From Thalassospira indica (GTDB taxonomy: Bacteria > Pseudomonadota > Alphaproteobacteria > Rhodospirillales > Thalassospiraceae): a stretch of 64,000 nucleotides of DNA. The position numbers were made by a program, and so were the translations under genes. Each line of letters begins with the position of its first letter. Within the stretch, counting starts at the first letter, position 1. The notes beneath the pieces were generated by a model. The model saw only the letters and a program-made list of their open reading frames with translations, had not been told where the DNA came from and did no database searches. Shown here piece after piece: positions 25,685-34,952 of the stretch. The DNA lies in the NCBI RefSeq assembly GCF_003403095.1, contig NZ_CP031555.1, forward strand, positions 2,921,001 through 2,985,000, in the 5' to 3' direction.

Positions 25685-26578
25685 ATGGCCAAAAACCCCT
25701 TAAAACCGCGACAGAACGGGAAGATGCCTCAAAGCCGCGCCATCGCCATTTTCACAGATATTGACGGCACATTGCTGGATCATGACACCTATAGCTGGAC
25801 GGATGCCCGCCCCGCACTGGATCGGCTGAAGCAGCTTTCCATCCCCCTGATCGCGGTATCTTCAAAAACGCTCGCCGAACTGGAACATATCAATCAGACA
25901 TCCGGTCTGTTTGACGGACTTATCGGTGAAAACGGTGGCGTTATCGCGCTAAATGGCAATGTCGAACAATATGGCCCGGCCAGCGAAACCGTTGATCGCA
26001 CCCGCGAAGAAATCAAGTCGGCCGTCACGGTCCCGGTCGAAAGCTTTCGCACCGTAAGCCCGGAAATCATTGCGACAGAAACAGGCTTGCCGCTTGAAGA
26101 CGCCATTCGCGCCGGTCAGCGTCATTGTTCAGACCCGCTGATCTGGCAGCCCGCGGCCAAGGACATCGCACTTGCCCGCAAGATCGCCGAAAAGCATGAT
26201 TTGACGCTGGTGAAAGGTGGACGGTTCCACACGTTATGCGGCCCATCAAGCAAGGGACAAGCCATGCGACGCATGGTTGAACGCCTGAGCGTCACCTGGC
26301 TTGATGACGCGCCTGAAAACAAACGCCAGCAACGCTTTACGACGATTGCTCTCGGAGATTCCCCGAACGATATCCCCATGCTGGCCGAGGCAGATTATGC
26401 CGTTCAAATCCCATCAAAGCATGGCAAACGCAGTATGCCGTTGCTTGACCATCCCAACTTGCGCGTGGCCCCCAAACCGGGACCGGCGGGATGGAACGAA
26501 GCGGTTAACGACATTCTGGATCAGATAATAGGTCCTGACCCTAATACCAATAAAAACAGCGAGGTACTTCATGGCTGA
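25685..26578 (+). CDS. HAD-IIB phosphatase, mannosyl/glucosyl-3-phosphoglycerate phosphatase-related
   Basis: A 297-residue HAD hydrolase. Motif I is FTDIDGTLLD, motif II is VSSKT and the loop with motif IV is ALGDSPNDIPML. The sequence fits the MPGP-related group that acts on glycosyl-3-phosphoglycerates. ATG 25685 is used; ATG 25724 is an alternative with slightly better family fit. The last about 17 codons read through a repeat end (26526-26542), and the stop overlaps the start of the GpgS-type gene, so both are co-translated in a glucosylglycerate pathway. Confidence 0.82.
   Translation: MAKNPLKPRQNGKMPQSRAIAIFTDIDGTLLDHDTYSWTDARPALDRLKQLSIPLIAVSSKTLAELEHINQTSGLFDGLIGENGGVIALNGNVEQYGPASETVDRTREEIKSAVTVPVESFRTVSPEIIATETGLPLEDAIRAGQRHCSDPLIWQPAAKDIALARKIAEKHDLTLVKGGRFHTLCGPSSKGQAMRRMVERLSVTWLDDAPENKRQQRFTTIALGDSPNDIPMLAEADYAVQIPSKHGKRSMPLLDHPNLRVAPKPGPAGWNEAVNDILDQIIGPDPNTNKNSEVLHG
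26526..26542. repeat. Copy of the palindromic element end inside a gene
   Basis: TAATAGGTCCTGACCCT matches the right terminus of the 13820-14084 element (14068-14084) at 16 of 17 positions. It encodes part of the C terminus of the HAD phosphatase, which suggests that a remnant of the element reshaped the gene end. Confidence 0.5.
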
Positions 26579-27803
26579 TTTCCATCAGGGTGGCCCGATC
26601 ACAACCCTTCATCGCATTCTTGACCGAAACCCGGAAGAACTCGCCTATGAAATGAACGCCTTTGCCCGTCAACGGCGTCAGACCCTTATTCTGCCCTGCC
26701 TGTATTCCGAATTGGAAACACCGGCCATGACAACAATTGTCGAAGGGCTGAAACAGGCAACCTATATCGACCAGATCGTTGTCGGGCTGGACCGCGCCGA
26801 TGCGCAGCAATACCTGCATGCGCGTGAGTTCTTCAAGGATCTGCCGCAACATGTCCGTATTCTTTGGAATGACGGGCCGCGCTTGCGCAGCGTTCACGAT
26901 CGTCTGAATGAGAACAATCTGGCCCGTTATGAACCGGGCAAGGGTCGTAACGTCTGGTACTGCCTTGGCTATACGCTGGCCTCCGGGCGCAGTTCCGTTA
27001 TCGGCATTCATGACTGTGATATCGCGACCTATACGCCGGATCTTCCGGCAAAGCTGATGTATCCGATTGCCAACCCGGCGTTCAACTTTGCCTTTGCCAA
27101 GGGCTATTATGCGCGTGTTGCCAATGGCACGCTAAAAGGCCGCGTTTGCCGCCTGTTTGTCACACCGTTGATCCGTGCGCTCAAGCAGGTTGTCGGCAAG
27201 ACCGATTTCCTCAACTATCTTGATTGCTTCCGCTATGCGCTGTCGGGCGAAATGGCGATCAGAACCGATGTGGCCTATGGCCTTCGTGTGGCATCCGACT
27301 GGGGCCTTGAAGTTTCCATGCTCTCGGAGATGTATCGTAATCACACGGTCCATCGTCTCGCCCAGGTCGATATCGCCGATATCTATGACCACAAGCACCG
27401 TGAGTTTGATCCGGCGCAAAAGGATGACGGCCTGTCACGCATGGCAAGTGACATTGCCAAATCCCTGTTCCGCAAACTGGCAACCCAGGGCACGGTCTTT
27501 ACCCCGGAAACCTTCCGCACGCTCAAGGCAACCTATTACCGGGCTGCCCTTGACCTGATTGAACAATACCGTGCCGATGCGCTGTTTAACGGGCTCAAGA
27601 TCAATCGTGACGAGGAAGAAAACTGTGTCGAAGTCCTGTCGGAAGTGATCATCAGTGCCGGTCAGCACTATCTTGAAAACCCGCTGGAAAGCCCGTTCAT
27701 TCCAAGCTGGCAGCGTGTTGAAAGTGCCATGGGTGACATCTTCGAACAGCTTTCAGCTGCGGTCGAAGATGACCTCAACGACATGGATATTGGCAAGGCA
27801 TAG
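26571..27803 (+). CDS. gpgS: Glucosyl-3-phosphoglycerate synthase-like glycosyltransferase
   Basis: A 410-residue GT-A glycosyltransferase of the GT81 GpgS/MpgS-like kind. The metal-binding DxD equivalent is GIHDCDIATY (about residue 145), preceded by GPRLRSVHDRL and GKGRNVWYCLGY. It should transfer glucose from a nucleotide sugar to 3-phosphoglycerate; the phosphatase gene it overlaps by 8 bp would release glucosylglycerate, a compatible solute. The exact sugar (glucose or mannose) is not proven by sequence. Confidence 0.82.
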   Translation: MADFHQGGPITTLHRILDRNPEELAYEMNAFARQRRQTLILPCLYSELETPAMTTIVEGLKQATYIDQIVVGLDRADAQQYLHAREFFKDLPQHVRILWNDGPRLRSVHDRLNENNLARYEPGKGRNVWYCLGYTLASGRSSVIGIHDCDIATYTPDLPAKLMYPIANPAFNFAFAKGYYARVANGTLKGRVCRLFVTPLIRALKQVVGKTDFLNYLDCFRYALSGEMAIRTDVAYGLRVASDWGLEVSMLSEMYRNHTVHRLAQVDIADIYDHKHREFDPAQKDDGLSRMASDIAKSLFRKLATQGTVFTPETFRTLKATYYRAALDLIEQYRADALFNGLKINRDEEENCVEVLSEVIISAGQHYLENPLESPFIPSWQRVESAMGDIFEQLSAAVEDDLNDMDIGKA

Positions 27804-27822
27804 CGCGCGCAATTAATCGTGC

Positions 27823-28302
27823 CTAATCATTGACCGGAAAAATCGCAAGGAAGATCTGGATAATATCTTCCTTGCCCGGTTTTTGCAGCAGAACCGGCAA
27901 AAGCAACCGTATGCCGCTTTGCCATTCCCTTTGAAAAATTCGCAAATGATGGATCTGTGGTCGGTCCGTGATTCTGACCTCGGTCATGGCTGCATGCAGT
28001 CCGCCTGAAAAGCGGCAATCGACTTCGCGGGCAAACGCACCGCGCCAGTTTTCACCGGTCAGTGCGATAATATTCTCGCCTTCAATCAGTATCTGAAAGT
28101 CGTCCTTTTCCGGGACATATTCATAGATTGAAATATCGTCGATCCACGGGGCCAGGTTATCAGGCTGGAAATCTGATCGTGTAGGAATACTGTGCTCTGA
28201 CGCATGCGCGTTCCAGAAATCCAGAAGAGCCTGCGCAGCAGGCGACGCATCATCATCAAGATATGTTAAAGGGATTTCCTTTTCACCACCAAGCTTTGCC
28301 AT
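27823..28302 (-). CDS. PAS_5 domain protein, paralogue 1
   Basis: A 159-residue protein made of a single alphaproteobacterial PAS-like domain (PAS_5 type): WIDDISIYEYVPEKDDFQILIEGENI aligns with WIDDICIYEFLPEKRDFVIRIDAPNI of the next gene. ATG 28302 is chosen because it gives the same length and N-terminal register as the paralogue. No output domain is attached. The role is unknown; it is possibly a sensor or adaptor. Confidence 0.75.
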   Translation of the reverse strand: MAKLGGEKEIPLTYLDDDASPAAQALLDFWNAHASEHSIPTRSDFQPDNLAPWIDDISIYEYVPEKDDFQILIEGENIIALTGENWRGAFAREVDCRFSGGLHAAMTEVRITDRPQIHHLRIFQREWQSGIRLLLPVLLQKPGKEDIIQIFLAIFPVND

Positions 28303-28410
28303 ACCATTCCCAGTCACACTGACATCGCATGCATGCATCCAGACATGCATTGGACCCGTCGTCCCTTTCTTTATCCACGTGGGGCGCGGCACCATGCGAA
28401 ACAAGCGGGG

Positions 28411-28896
28411 TTAGTCCGGCTCGCTTTGCCCGCGATAGAGAAAATGGGTAACAAAGACCTGCTGGATCACCTTGCCAGCCCGGTCTGTGGTCTGGACCGG
28501 CAACATCACGCGCAGCCATTCCTCCCAAACCATGCGTTCATGGCCGACACGGTGAAAGGCGGGCTTTCCGGTATCAATCACTTCCAGAAGCGTTGGATAC
28601 ACCGTGGTGCCGAAATCGAGATCAATCTGGCGCGGCGAGCACCCCTGATAACATTCCCCACTGGCGGCAATAATATTGGGTGCATCAATACGGATCACGA
28701 AGTCGCGTTTCTCGGGAAGGAATTCATAGATGCAGATGTCATCGATCCATTGCGACAGAACATCTGCATTCAGACGCTTGCGGTCAGGAATTTGCCCGTT
28801 ACGTGCCGCATCCCACCAGATTTCAACATATGCCCGGACGCGGTAATCCGTATCATCGGGCAAATGAAGAACCCGAACTTCCTGCGCATAAGCCAT
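28411..28896 (-). CDS. PAS_5 domain protein, paralogue 2
   Basis: A 161-residue stand-alone PAS_5-type protein, a tandem paralogue of the gene at 27823. Conserved parts are WWDAARNGQIPDRKRL, QWIDDICIYEFLPE and the C-terminal HFLYRG. It is 108 bp upstream of its paralogue in the same direction, so they may share a transcript. No DNA-binding or enzymatic domain can be seen. Confidence 0.75.
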   Translation of the reverse strand: MAYAQEVRVLHLPDDTDYRVRAYVEIWWDAARNGQIPDRKRLNADVLSQWIDDICIYEFLPEKRDFVIRIDAPNIIAASGECYQGCSPRQIDLDFGTTVYPTLLEVIDTGKPAFHRVGHERMVWEEWLRVMLPVQTTDRAGKVIQQVFVTHFLYRGQSEPD

Positions 28897-29103
28897 TGCG
28901 CGTCATGCCCCTTGATCTCCCTTAATCCGGGCCACGAATACAGGAAAGACATATTGCTGTGCAATAGCGATTCATCGCCTCATGCTCAACCGATAATCAA
29001 ATGATTACAAACCGCAACACAAGGCACGGATAACCTGCAGATTTTCACTACTTTGCGTCGGAAAAATCCCTGAAAAACCGTCCGCCATTTTGAACGCAAA
29101 CCC

Positions 29104-30918
29104 CTAAACCGGCATCGCATCCCGGTAACGCTGCAAAAGGCGGCTTTCGGTGCGGTTGCGACCGTCCATGTTGGAAATCCAGACAATCTGGTAGGGTGCG
29201 AGTTTCATCACACCGTTATAGTCTTCTACGACCTGTTGTGTGATCAGGTCCTGCCAACCTTCGGTCATGATCAGGTTGATCTTTGAAAGATCAAGATCCT
29301 GCGGTGTTTCGGTGAGGTTGAACACACAGAAAATGCTCTGTTCATTCAGGTGCGATTGTCGCCAGACACCCAGAAGTTCCGAGCCAAGATTAAGGGTATA
29401 TTGCGTGGCATTCGGGTGGAAGGCCGGCTGTCCCTGACGGATCGACATCAGGGCGCGCAACTGATTAAAGGCCGAGCGCGCCGCACCTTCGCGTGACAGC
29501 GTTTCCTCGGCATCATCAAGCTTCCAGATTTTGCGGTTCAGACGCCTTGGAATACCGGTTTCCTCATATGCCTTCTGATCGTTTTCGGTGGCCAGGATGG
29601 TCTGGATATAGATCGCCGGAATCCCTTCAAGCGACATGGCAATCGCCTGGCTCATCACAAAGCGTTCAAGCCCCATGGTGGCCTCGCCAGCGAAGTTTTG
29701 TGCCAGCATGCTAAACAGCGTGACATTAAGCTCATAGGGTTTCTGCCCGCCACCCTTGAGCGCACGGTAACTGACCTGCCCGCCCATCTTGACCGCATGA
29801 TCGCGCAGGCCTTCAATATCTTCATCCGGGATCAGGTTTTCGGCCGGGCGCAGGCCAATGCCATCGTGGCTGGCGGTGAAGTTAAAGAAGGTACAGCCCG
29901 CAGGCGCCGGCGGCATTGCCATGATGCATTTGCGGATAAAATCGCTTCGCCCACTAAGCAGCGCATGAATGATCACCGGCGGCAGCGAGAAATTATAAAT
30001 CAGGTGCGCTTCGTCCTGATTGCCAAAGTAAGACAGGTTTTCAAGCAACGGCAGGTTGGTTTCGGTAATGAACAACACATCGGGATGCACCGCATTACAC
30101 GCCAGACGCATCGCCTTGATCAGTTTGTGGGTCTGATCCAGGTTGATCGAGGTCGTGCCGACTTCCTTCCAGATAAAGCCGATGGCATCCAGACGAACCA
30201 CGCGCACGCCGTGCTTGAGGTAGTTCAGAACGACCCGGAGCATCTCAAAGAAAACTTCCGGATTGCCGTAATCCAGATCGACCTGATCATAGCTAAAGGT
30301 GCACCAGACCTGCTTCTCGCCCTGCTTGGTCACCACGTGGTTGAGCAACGCATGACTGCGCGGGCGGACGACATCGGAAAGGTCATCTTCAAGACTTGCG
30401 GTCTTGATGTAATCAATCCCGGGTTTCTCGCCCGCCAGAAACTGCTGATACCACGGATGGGATGCCGAAATATGGTTGGCCACCAGATCGGCCATCACGG
30501 TTGCATGCTTTGACAGTTCCTCGACATCGCTCCAGTCGCCGAGTTCCGGGCGGAGCATATCAAAATCGCTGACCGAAAAGCCGTCATCGGATGTGAACGG
30601 ATGGAACGGCAGGATATGAATACCCGTCAGCCAGTCTTTCAGCCATTTGCGATGAAACTCGCCAAGGCTTTGCAGCCCCTTTTTACCGTCCTGCTGGATG
30701 CTGTCGCCATAGGTGATCAGAAACGCATCGCGCTGATCCCATTTGCGCAAATATTCCTCGCAGGGTTCCGGCCCGTCGCCCTCAATCGGCAAGCCAAGAA
30801 CTTCAAAAACCCGACGCACCAAATCCGCTTGATCGTGCCCAGGATACACATCCGCAAGCAGATTGCGCATCGCGCTTGCAAACGCGATACGTCCCGATGT
30901 TCCAACGACACGATCCAT
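29104..30918 (-). CDS. GH13_18 sugar phosphorylase, probably glucosylglycerate phosphorylase
   Basis: A 604-residue alpha-amylase-family phosphorylase. The (beta/alpha)8 catalytic residues can be placed: nucleophile Asp in VRLDAIGFIW, acid/base Glu in FITETNLP and third Asp in NFTASHDGIGLRP. The family includes sucrose phosphorylase and glucosylglycerate phosphorylase (YcjM). Proximity to the GpgS-type synthase and phosphatase favours phosphorolysis of glucosylglycerate to glucose 1-phosphate and glycerate. It is transcribed opposite to the synthesis genes, so turnover may be controlled separately. Confidence 0.82.
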   Translation of the reverse strand: MDRVVGTSGRIAFASAMRNLLADVYPGHDQADLVRRVFEVLGLPIEGDGPEPCEEYLRKWDQRDAFLITYGDSIQQDGKKGLQSLGEFHRKWLKDWLTGIHILPFHPFTSDDGFSVSDFDMLRPELGDWSDVEELSKHATVMADLVANHISASHPWYQQFLAGEKPGIDYIKTASLEDDLSDVVRPRSHALLNHVVTKQGEKQVWCTFSYDQVDLDYGNPEVFFEMLRVVLNYLKHGVRVVRLDAIGFIWKEVGTTSINLDQTHKLIKAMRLACNAVHPDVLFITETNLPLLENLSYFGNQDEAHLIYNFSLPPVIIHALLSGRSDFIRKCIMAMPPAPAGCTFFNFTASHDGIGLRPAENLIPDEDIEGLRDHAVKMGGQVSYRALKGGGQKPYELNVTLFSMLAQNFAGEATMGLERFVMSQAIAMSLEGIPAIYIQTILATENDQKAYEETGIPRRLNRKIWKLDDAEETLSREGAARSAFNQLRALMSIRQGQPAFHPNATQYTLNLGSELLGVWRQSHLNEQSIFCVFNLTETPQDLDLSKINLIMTEGWQDLITQQVVEDYNGVMKLAPYQIVWISNMDGRNRTESRLLQRYRDAMPV

Positions 30919-31034
30919 AATGGTTCCTTCCGGGCAGGCAATTCAAATAATTAGCTTAATGAAATAATGAATTTGCCTGCGATGCAAGCAGGCATTTTGC
31001 ATTGCCAAAATACAGGGCACCTCTTCAAAACGAT

Positions 31035-31059
31035 GACGCCCGACAATATGCCGGGCGTC
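31035..31059 (-). terminator. Terminator of the TPP-enzyme gene
   Basis: Stem GACGCCCG / CGGGCGTC with a 9-base loop; TTTTG follows a few bases later on the minus strand. It lies 26 bp after the stop at 31085. Confidence 0.7.
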
Positions 31060-31084
31060 AATGGCAGATCACATACGAAAACGC

Positions 31085-32812
31085 CTAAGGCGCAATCGTC
31101 ACCTCAATCAGCGCATGGGTGCGATTGGTGTCGATATGCTGGATCGCATCACGCAAGATACCTGGTAAATCTTCCGCCCGTTTGGCCTTGGCAACCCAGG
31201 CGCGGCTGGCCTCGGCGACCTTGGTGAAATCCGGGCTGGGTTTAAGCGCGGTTAGCGGCATTTCATTGGTTTTGGCCGCATAACCATCCGGGTACATGCC
31301 CGTCACGGACTGGCGCACCGCCCCCCATTCATTGTTGTTGAGCACCAAAATCAGGATGGGCAATTCAAGCGCCTCGGCAATCTGATGACAGGCCGTCGGG
31401 TTGGCAAACATATAGGATCCATCGCCCATCGTGGCGACAACCAGCTTGTCCTTATCGGCCAACTGATAGCCCATCGCCGCCGGGAAGGACCAACCAAGCC
31501 CGCCCGAATGCGGTTCCTGATACCAGCTGCTGTGCGCTGAAAGCGACAAAGGCTCCAGCGGGCAGCCAAGTTCGGAAAACACCGTCGCCGAACGCCCGGC
31601 AATCGCATCCGACAAACAGCGCGACACATAGGCCTTGGTCATCGGGTCTACCGCCCCGGCATCGGCCGCCGCCAAGGCTTTTTTGCGGATGTCGGCATTG
31701 ATGGTCGCAACCTTGGCCCGGCGATCTGCACAAACCGATGTGTGGTCCGCATGGCGGCGATCCATGGCATCCGCCAGCATCATGATCACATCGCCGGTTT
31801 CCCCAACAAGCGAGACATCGGCGGCAAAATTCCGCCCCGGAAAGCGCGAATAAAGCGGGTTCTGACCGATCTGAATAACTTTGCAGTCATCCGGCAAATC
31901 ATGGATATCGGGCGACCACGGGGCGAGGCAATCGATCACCACCACCGCATCGGCATCCTTGAGCCACGGTGCCGGATCCATCCCGGCAAACATCGGATGT
32001 TCGGTACCGATGGCAAGCTGGATCGCCCAGTACTGCACGACCGGAATGCCCCACTGATCAACCAGATCGCCGAAGCGGCCAAAAGCTTCCGCCGTGCCGG
32101 TACCGCGCTGGGCAATCACCACCGGGTTTTTGGCATGGGCCAGAATGTCTGCGGCCTGTTCGACAGATGCTTGCGGCGGGGCGACCGGGACCGGCTGCAT
32201 GCGAAGCGGTCCATCGATCTGATCACTCGGACACGGCTCGCACAGCACTTCACGCGGCAGGCTGACATAGGTCGGGCCCTTGGGCACGGACGACGCAATC
32301 GCATAGGCACGGTCGACAACATCAGGCACCTGTTCGGGGAATTTAAGCTCGTACTCCCATTTCGTACTTTCGCGCACCAGGGCCGCCTGATCGCGCATTT
32401 CCTGGCCCCAGCCAATCGGCACGGTGCGCGCGCCAAGCCGCCCCTTTTCCATCACCGGCGTTCGGCCCGACATCAAAACAACCGGCACATGTTCGGTCGC
32501 GGCATTGATCGCGCCAATCGCACAGTTGGCAAGGCCGACATTGGTATGCGCCATCACCGCCTGCGTCTTGCCCGTCGCAAGGTAATAGCCATGCGCCATC
32601 CCCATCGCCGCATTTTCGTGCGGCATGATCAACGCATGCGGCAGGGCGATATCCTTTGCCGCCGCCTCGGCCAGACCTTCGATGATTGGCGGGAAGTCCG
32701 TGCCCGAATTGGCAAAGATATAATCAATCCCGATGGCCTTCATACGGGCCAGGACCGCCCCACCGGCGGTCAGGGTGAGTTGGCCGGGATTTTCCTGCTT
32801 GTCGCTTTTCAT
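31085..32812 (-). CDS. Thiamine pyrophosphate-dependent enzyme (acetolactate synthase-like)
   Basis: A 575-residue enzyme with TPP_enzyme_N, _M and _C domains in order. The catalytic Glu is in MPHENAAMGMAHGYY (about residue 67), and the TPP/Mg motif is MGDGSYMFANPTACHQ near 460. The NNEWGAVRQ segment follows. It belongs to a poorly defined clade that includes benzoylformate decarboxylase- and acetolactate synthase-like proteins; the substrate is not clear. ATG 32812 is preferred to 32839 because AAGAGGCG precedes it. The divergent IclR gene is the likely regulator. Confidence 0.82.
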   Translation of the reverse strand: MKSDKQENPGQLTLTAGGAVLARMKAIGIDYIFANSGTDFPPIIEGLAEAAAKDIALPHALIMPHENAAMGMAHGYYLATGKTQAVMAHTNVGLANCAIGAINAATEHVPVVLMSGRTPVMEKGRLGARTVPIGWGQEMRDQAALVRESTKWEYELKFPEQVPDVVDRAYAIASSVPKGPTYVSLPREVLCEPCPSDQIDGPLRMQPVPVAPPQASVEQAADILAHAKNPVVIAQRGTGTAEAFGRFGDLVDQWGIPVVQYWAIQLAIGTEHPMFAGMDPAPWLKDADAVVVIDCLAPWSPDIHDLPDDCKVIQIGQNPLYSRFPGRNFAADVSLVGETGDVIMMLADAMDRRHADHTSVCADRRAKVATINADIRKKALAAADAGAVDPMTKAYVSRCLSDAIAGRSATVFSELGCPLEPLSLSAHSSWYQEPHSGGLGWSFPAAMGYQLADKDKLVVATMGDGSYMFANPTACHQIAEALELPILILVLNNNEWGAVRQSVTGMYPDGYAAKTNEMPLTALKPSPDFTKVAEASRAWVAKAKRAEDLPGILRDAIQHIDTNRTHALIEVTIAP

Positions 32813-32849
32813 CAGACGCCTCTTGCTTTGCGGGATCATGCCCGTTATT

Positions 32850-32895
32850 TCTTTATTTGAAATATGATTTATAATATAGTTTATTATTGAAATCC
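32850..32895. promoter_or_regulatory. AT-rich divergent control region of the TPP enzyme and IclR genes
   Basis: A very AT-rich stretch with TTGAAAT repeated at both ends and semi-palindromic TTATAATATA in the middle. It lies between divergent starts at 32812 and 32955 and is the likely promoter/operator for the IclR regulator. No exact operator can be fixed. Confidence 0.4.
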
Positions 32896-32954
32896 GGTGG
32901 TCGTCAAGACGGCACAGCGGTGCCCGATCTGTTTGCGTGGAGAAAAGCGATCCG

Positions 32955-33713
32955 ATGACCAGTCAACTGAATGGCTCTGTGCTTAAGGCGTTTAAAATTC
33001 TGGATCTGTTTGCGGCGGGGCAAAGTGAACTGACCGCCAAGGAAACGGCCGATGCGCTGGGCATCAACATGATCACCGCCCATCGGTTTCTGCATACGCT
33101 GGTCCATGCCGGCGCCTTGCGCACAACGTCACGCGGGGTTTTCCGGTTGGGTTATCTGTTTGCGGATCTGGGCGAACGCGTCTTACAGGGCGACAACCTG
33201 CCAACCATTCTGCAGCCGATCCTTGATCAGCTGGCGCGTGACACAGGCGAAGCCTGCATGGCCACCAGTTTTGATCGCGATATGGCGGTCTGCATCGCCA
33301 AGGCCCTGCCCGACCGGCCGCTTTATGTTGATATCCGGATTGGTTCGCGCCTTGATGCCTTTTGCACCGCGCACGGCAAGCTGTGGCTGGCACATATGAG
33401 CACTGATGATCAAAACCGCTATTTCAAAAATGCCGACCTGACCGGCATGACCGATCACACCATCACCGACATCACGGCGCTCAAGGCCGAACTCGCCACC
33501 ATCCGCACGCAGGGCTTTGCCACCAACAATGGCGAACGCGAACACGATATCTACGCCCTCGCCGTGCCGATCCTGACCAAGCATGGCACCATGATCTCGG
33601 CCTTTTCGGTGTTTGGCGCATCGCCCGCCCTGCTTGCAACCGGCAACGACACCTTAAAACGCCTGAAATCAGCCGCTCAAAGCGCCCAGGATGCGCTGTT
33701 CCAGACATCCTGA
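32955..33713 (+). CDS. IclR-family transcriptional regulator
   Basis: A 252-residue regulator. The N-terminal winged HTH reads KAFKILDLFAAGQSELTAKETADALGINMITAHRFLHTL (residues 10-48, given in two overlapping halves of the motif). The IclR effector domain follows, with GEACMATSFDRDMAV and AFCTAHGKLWLAH. ATG 32955 is chosen over GTG 32937. Divergent placement predicts control of the TPP-enzyme gene. Confidence 0.88.
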   Translation: MTSQLNGSVLKAFKILDLFAAGQSELTAKETADALGINMITAHRFLHTLVHAGALRTTSRGVFRLGYLFADLGERVLQGDNLPTILQPILDQLARDTGEACMATSFDRDMAVCIAKALPDRPLYVDIRIGSRLDAFCTAHGKLWLAHMSTDDQNRYFKNADLTGMTDHTITDITALKAELATIRTQGFATNNGEREHDIYALAVPILTKHGTMISAFSVFGASPALLATGNDTLKRLKSAAQSAQDALFQTS

Positions 33714-33749
33714 CCGCAACGGCTCCTTATAACAGGCCATATCGCCGCA

Positions 33750-34259
33750 TCACGCCGAAACCGATGCATCATCAAGAAACAATTGCATCGTCACCAGATC
33801 CAGCCAGCGATCAAACTTCCGCGCGACCTGCTGCGCCCGCCCGACCTCGACAAAGCCAAGCCGTTCATGAAAGCGGATCGAGTTGACATTCTCGGCATCA
33901 ATCCCGCCAACCATGACATGCATGCCCGCCTGTTTGGCATGGCCAATAAGCGCGCGCACCAGCATCCCGCCGACACCCGTGCCGCGATGGTCGATATGCA
34001 CATGCACCGAATGCTCGACCGTAAAGCGATACCCCCACCGCGCCCGCCACGGGCCATAGGAACCGAACCCCACAATACGTCCATCATCCTCAACAACCAG
34101 CACCGGAAAGCCCTTTTCCTGACGCTCCGCGAACCACGCATGGCGTGCCTCCAGGGTCGACGGCGTATCATCATAGATCGCCGTACTATCGCGCAGCACC
34201 TGGTTATAAATCTCAAGAATTTCCGCCATATCGTCCCTGGTCGCATCGCGTAAATGCAT
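33750..34259 (-). CDS. Phosphinothricin/methionine sulfoximine-type N-acetyltransferase
   Basis: A 169-residue GNAT protein of the PAT/MddA group. The start MHLRDATRDDMAEILEIYNQ, the WFAERQEKGFPVLV segment and HRGTGVGGMLVRALIGHAK (acetyl-CoA loop, about residues 95-113) match this group, which acetylates L-amino-acid analogues such as methionine sulfoximine or phosphinothricin. GGAGGCGAGC precedes ATG 34259. Confidence 0.88.
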   Translation of the reverse strand: MHLRDATRDDMAEILEIYNQVLRDSTAIYDDTPSTLEARHAWFAERQEKGFPVLVVEDDGRIVGFGSYGPWRARWGYRFTVEHSVHVHIDHRGTGVGGMLVRALIGHAKQAGMHVMVGGIDAENVNSIRFHERLGFVEVGRAQQVARKFDRWLDLVTMQLFLDDASVSA

Positions 34260-34363
34260 GCTCGCCTCCACTTCACATCATCTGTTACCTGTTGCCAACG
34301 TTAATCCATTATAGTAGACAGTCAATGCCTATTTTAACCGATATAAATGGATTTTTGATCGAT

Positions 34364-34927
34364 ATGGAAGACGACACCACAGCATGGCTTTCGGCACGCC
34401 TTCGCCGTGAACGTGAAATGCGCGGCTGGTCACTGGGCCAGTTTGCCGAGGAATCCGGCGTCTCCAAGGCCATGATCAGCAAGATCGAACGCGGCGAAGC
34501 CAGCCCGACGGCAACGGTTCTGGGCCGGCTTTCCGGGGCCTTGTCGCTGACGGTATCCGCGCTTCTGTCGCGCACGCCTTCTGTCCATCATGGTGTACGG
34601 ACCCACGCGACACAGCCCTTATGGTCCGATCCCGAAACCGGCTATGACCGCCGTCAGGTTCTTTCGGGGCAGAAAATCCCGCTGGAATTGGTCGAGGTTA
34701 ATTTGCCCGCCGGTCAGCAGGTCACCATGCCCGCCGCGGCCTTCACCTTCATCCAACAGGCGATCTGGGTTCTGGAGGGCAGCTTGCTGTTTCATGAAGG
34801 CGACCGGGTGCACAAGCTTGATCAGGGCGATTGCCTCGAACTCGGCCCGCCGCAGGATTGCATTTTCCACAACCAAAGCCACGAAAACTGCCGATATCTG
34901 GTCGCGGTCGTGCGCAGCACGCCGTAA
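34364..34927 (+). CDS. XRE-family regulator with C-terminal cupin
   Basis: A 187-residue protein: an HTH_3 domain (LGQFAEESGVSKAMISKIER, about residues 24-43) and a C-terminal cupin sensor (QQVTMPAAAFTFIQQAIWVL onward). Such proteins often control adjacent transport or detoxification genes. ATG 34364 is used; ATG 34325 is also in frame, but no clear ribosome site distinguishes them. It is divergent from the acetyltransferase at 33750, which may be its target. Confidence 0.82.
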   Translation: MEDDTTAWLSARLRREREMRGWSLGQFAEESGVSKAMISKIERGEASPTATVLGRLSGALSLTVSALLSRTPSVHHGVRTHATQPLWSDPETGYDRRQVLSGQKIPLELVEVNLPAGQQVTMPAAAFTFIQQAIWVLEGSLLFHEGDRVHKLDQGDCLELGPPQDCIFHNQSHENCRYLVAVVRSTP

Positions 34928-34952
34928 CCGCATGCGGCACCACCCATTCCGA

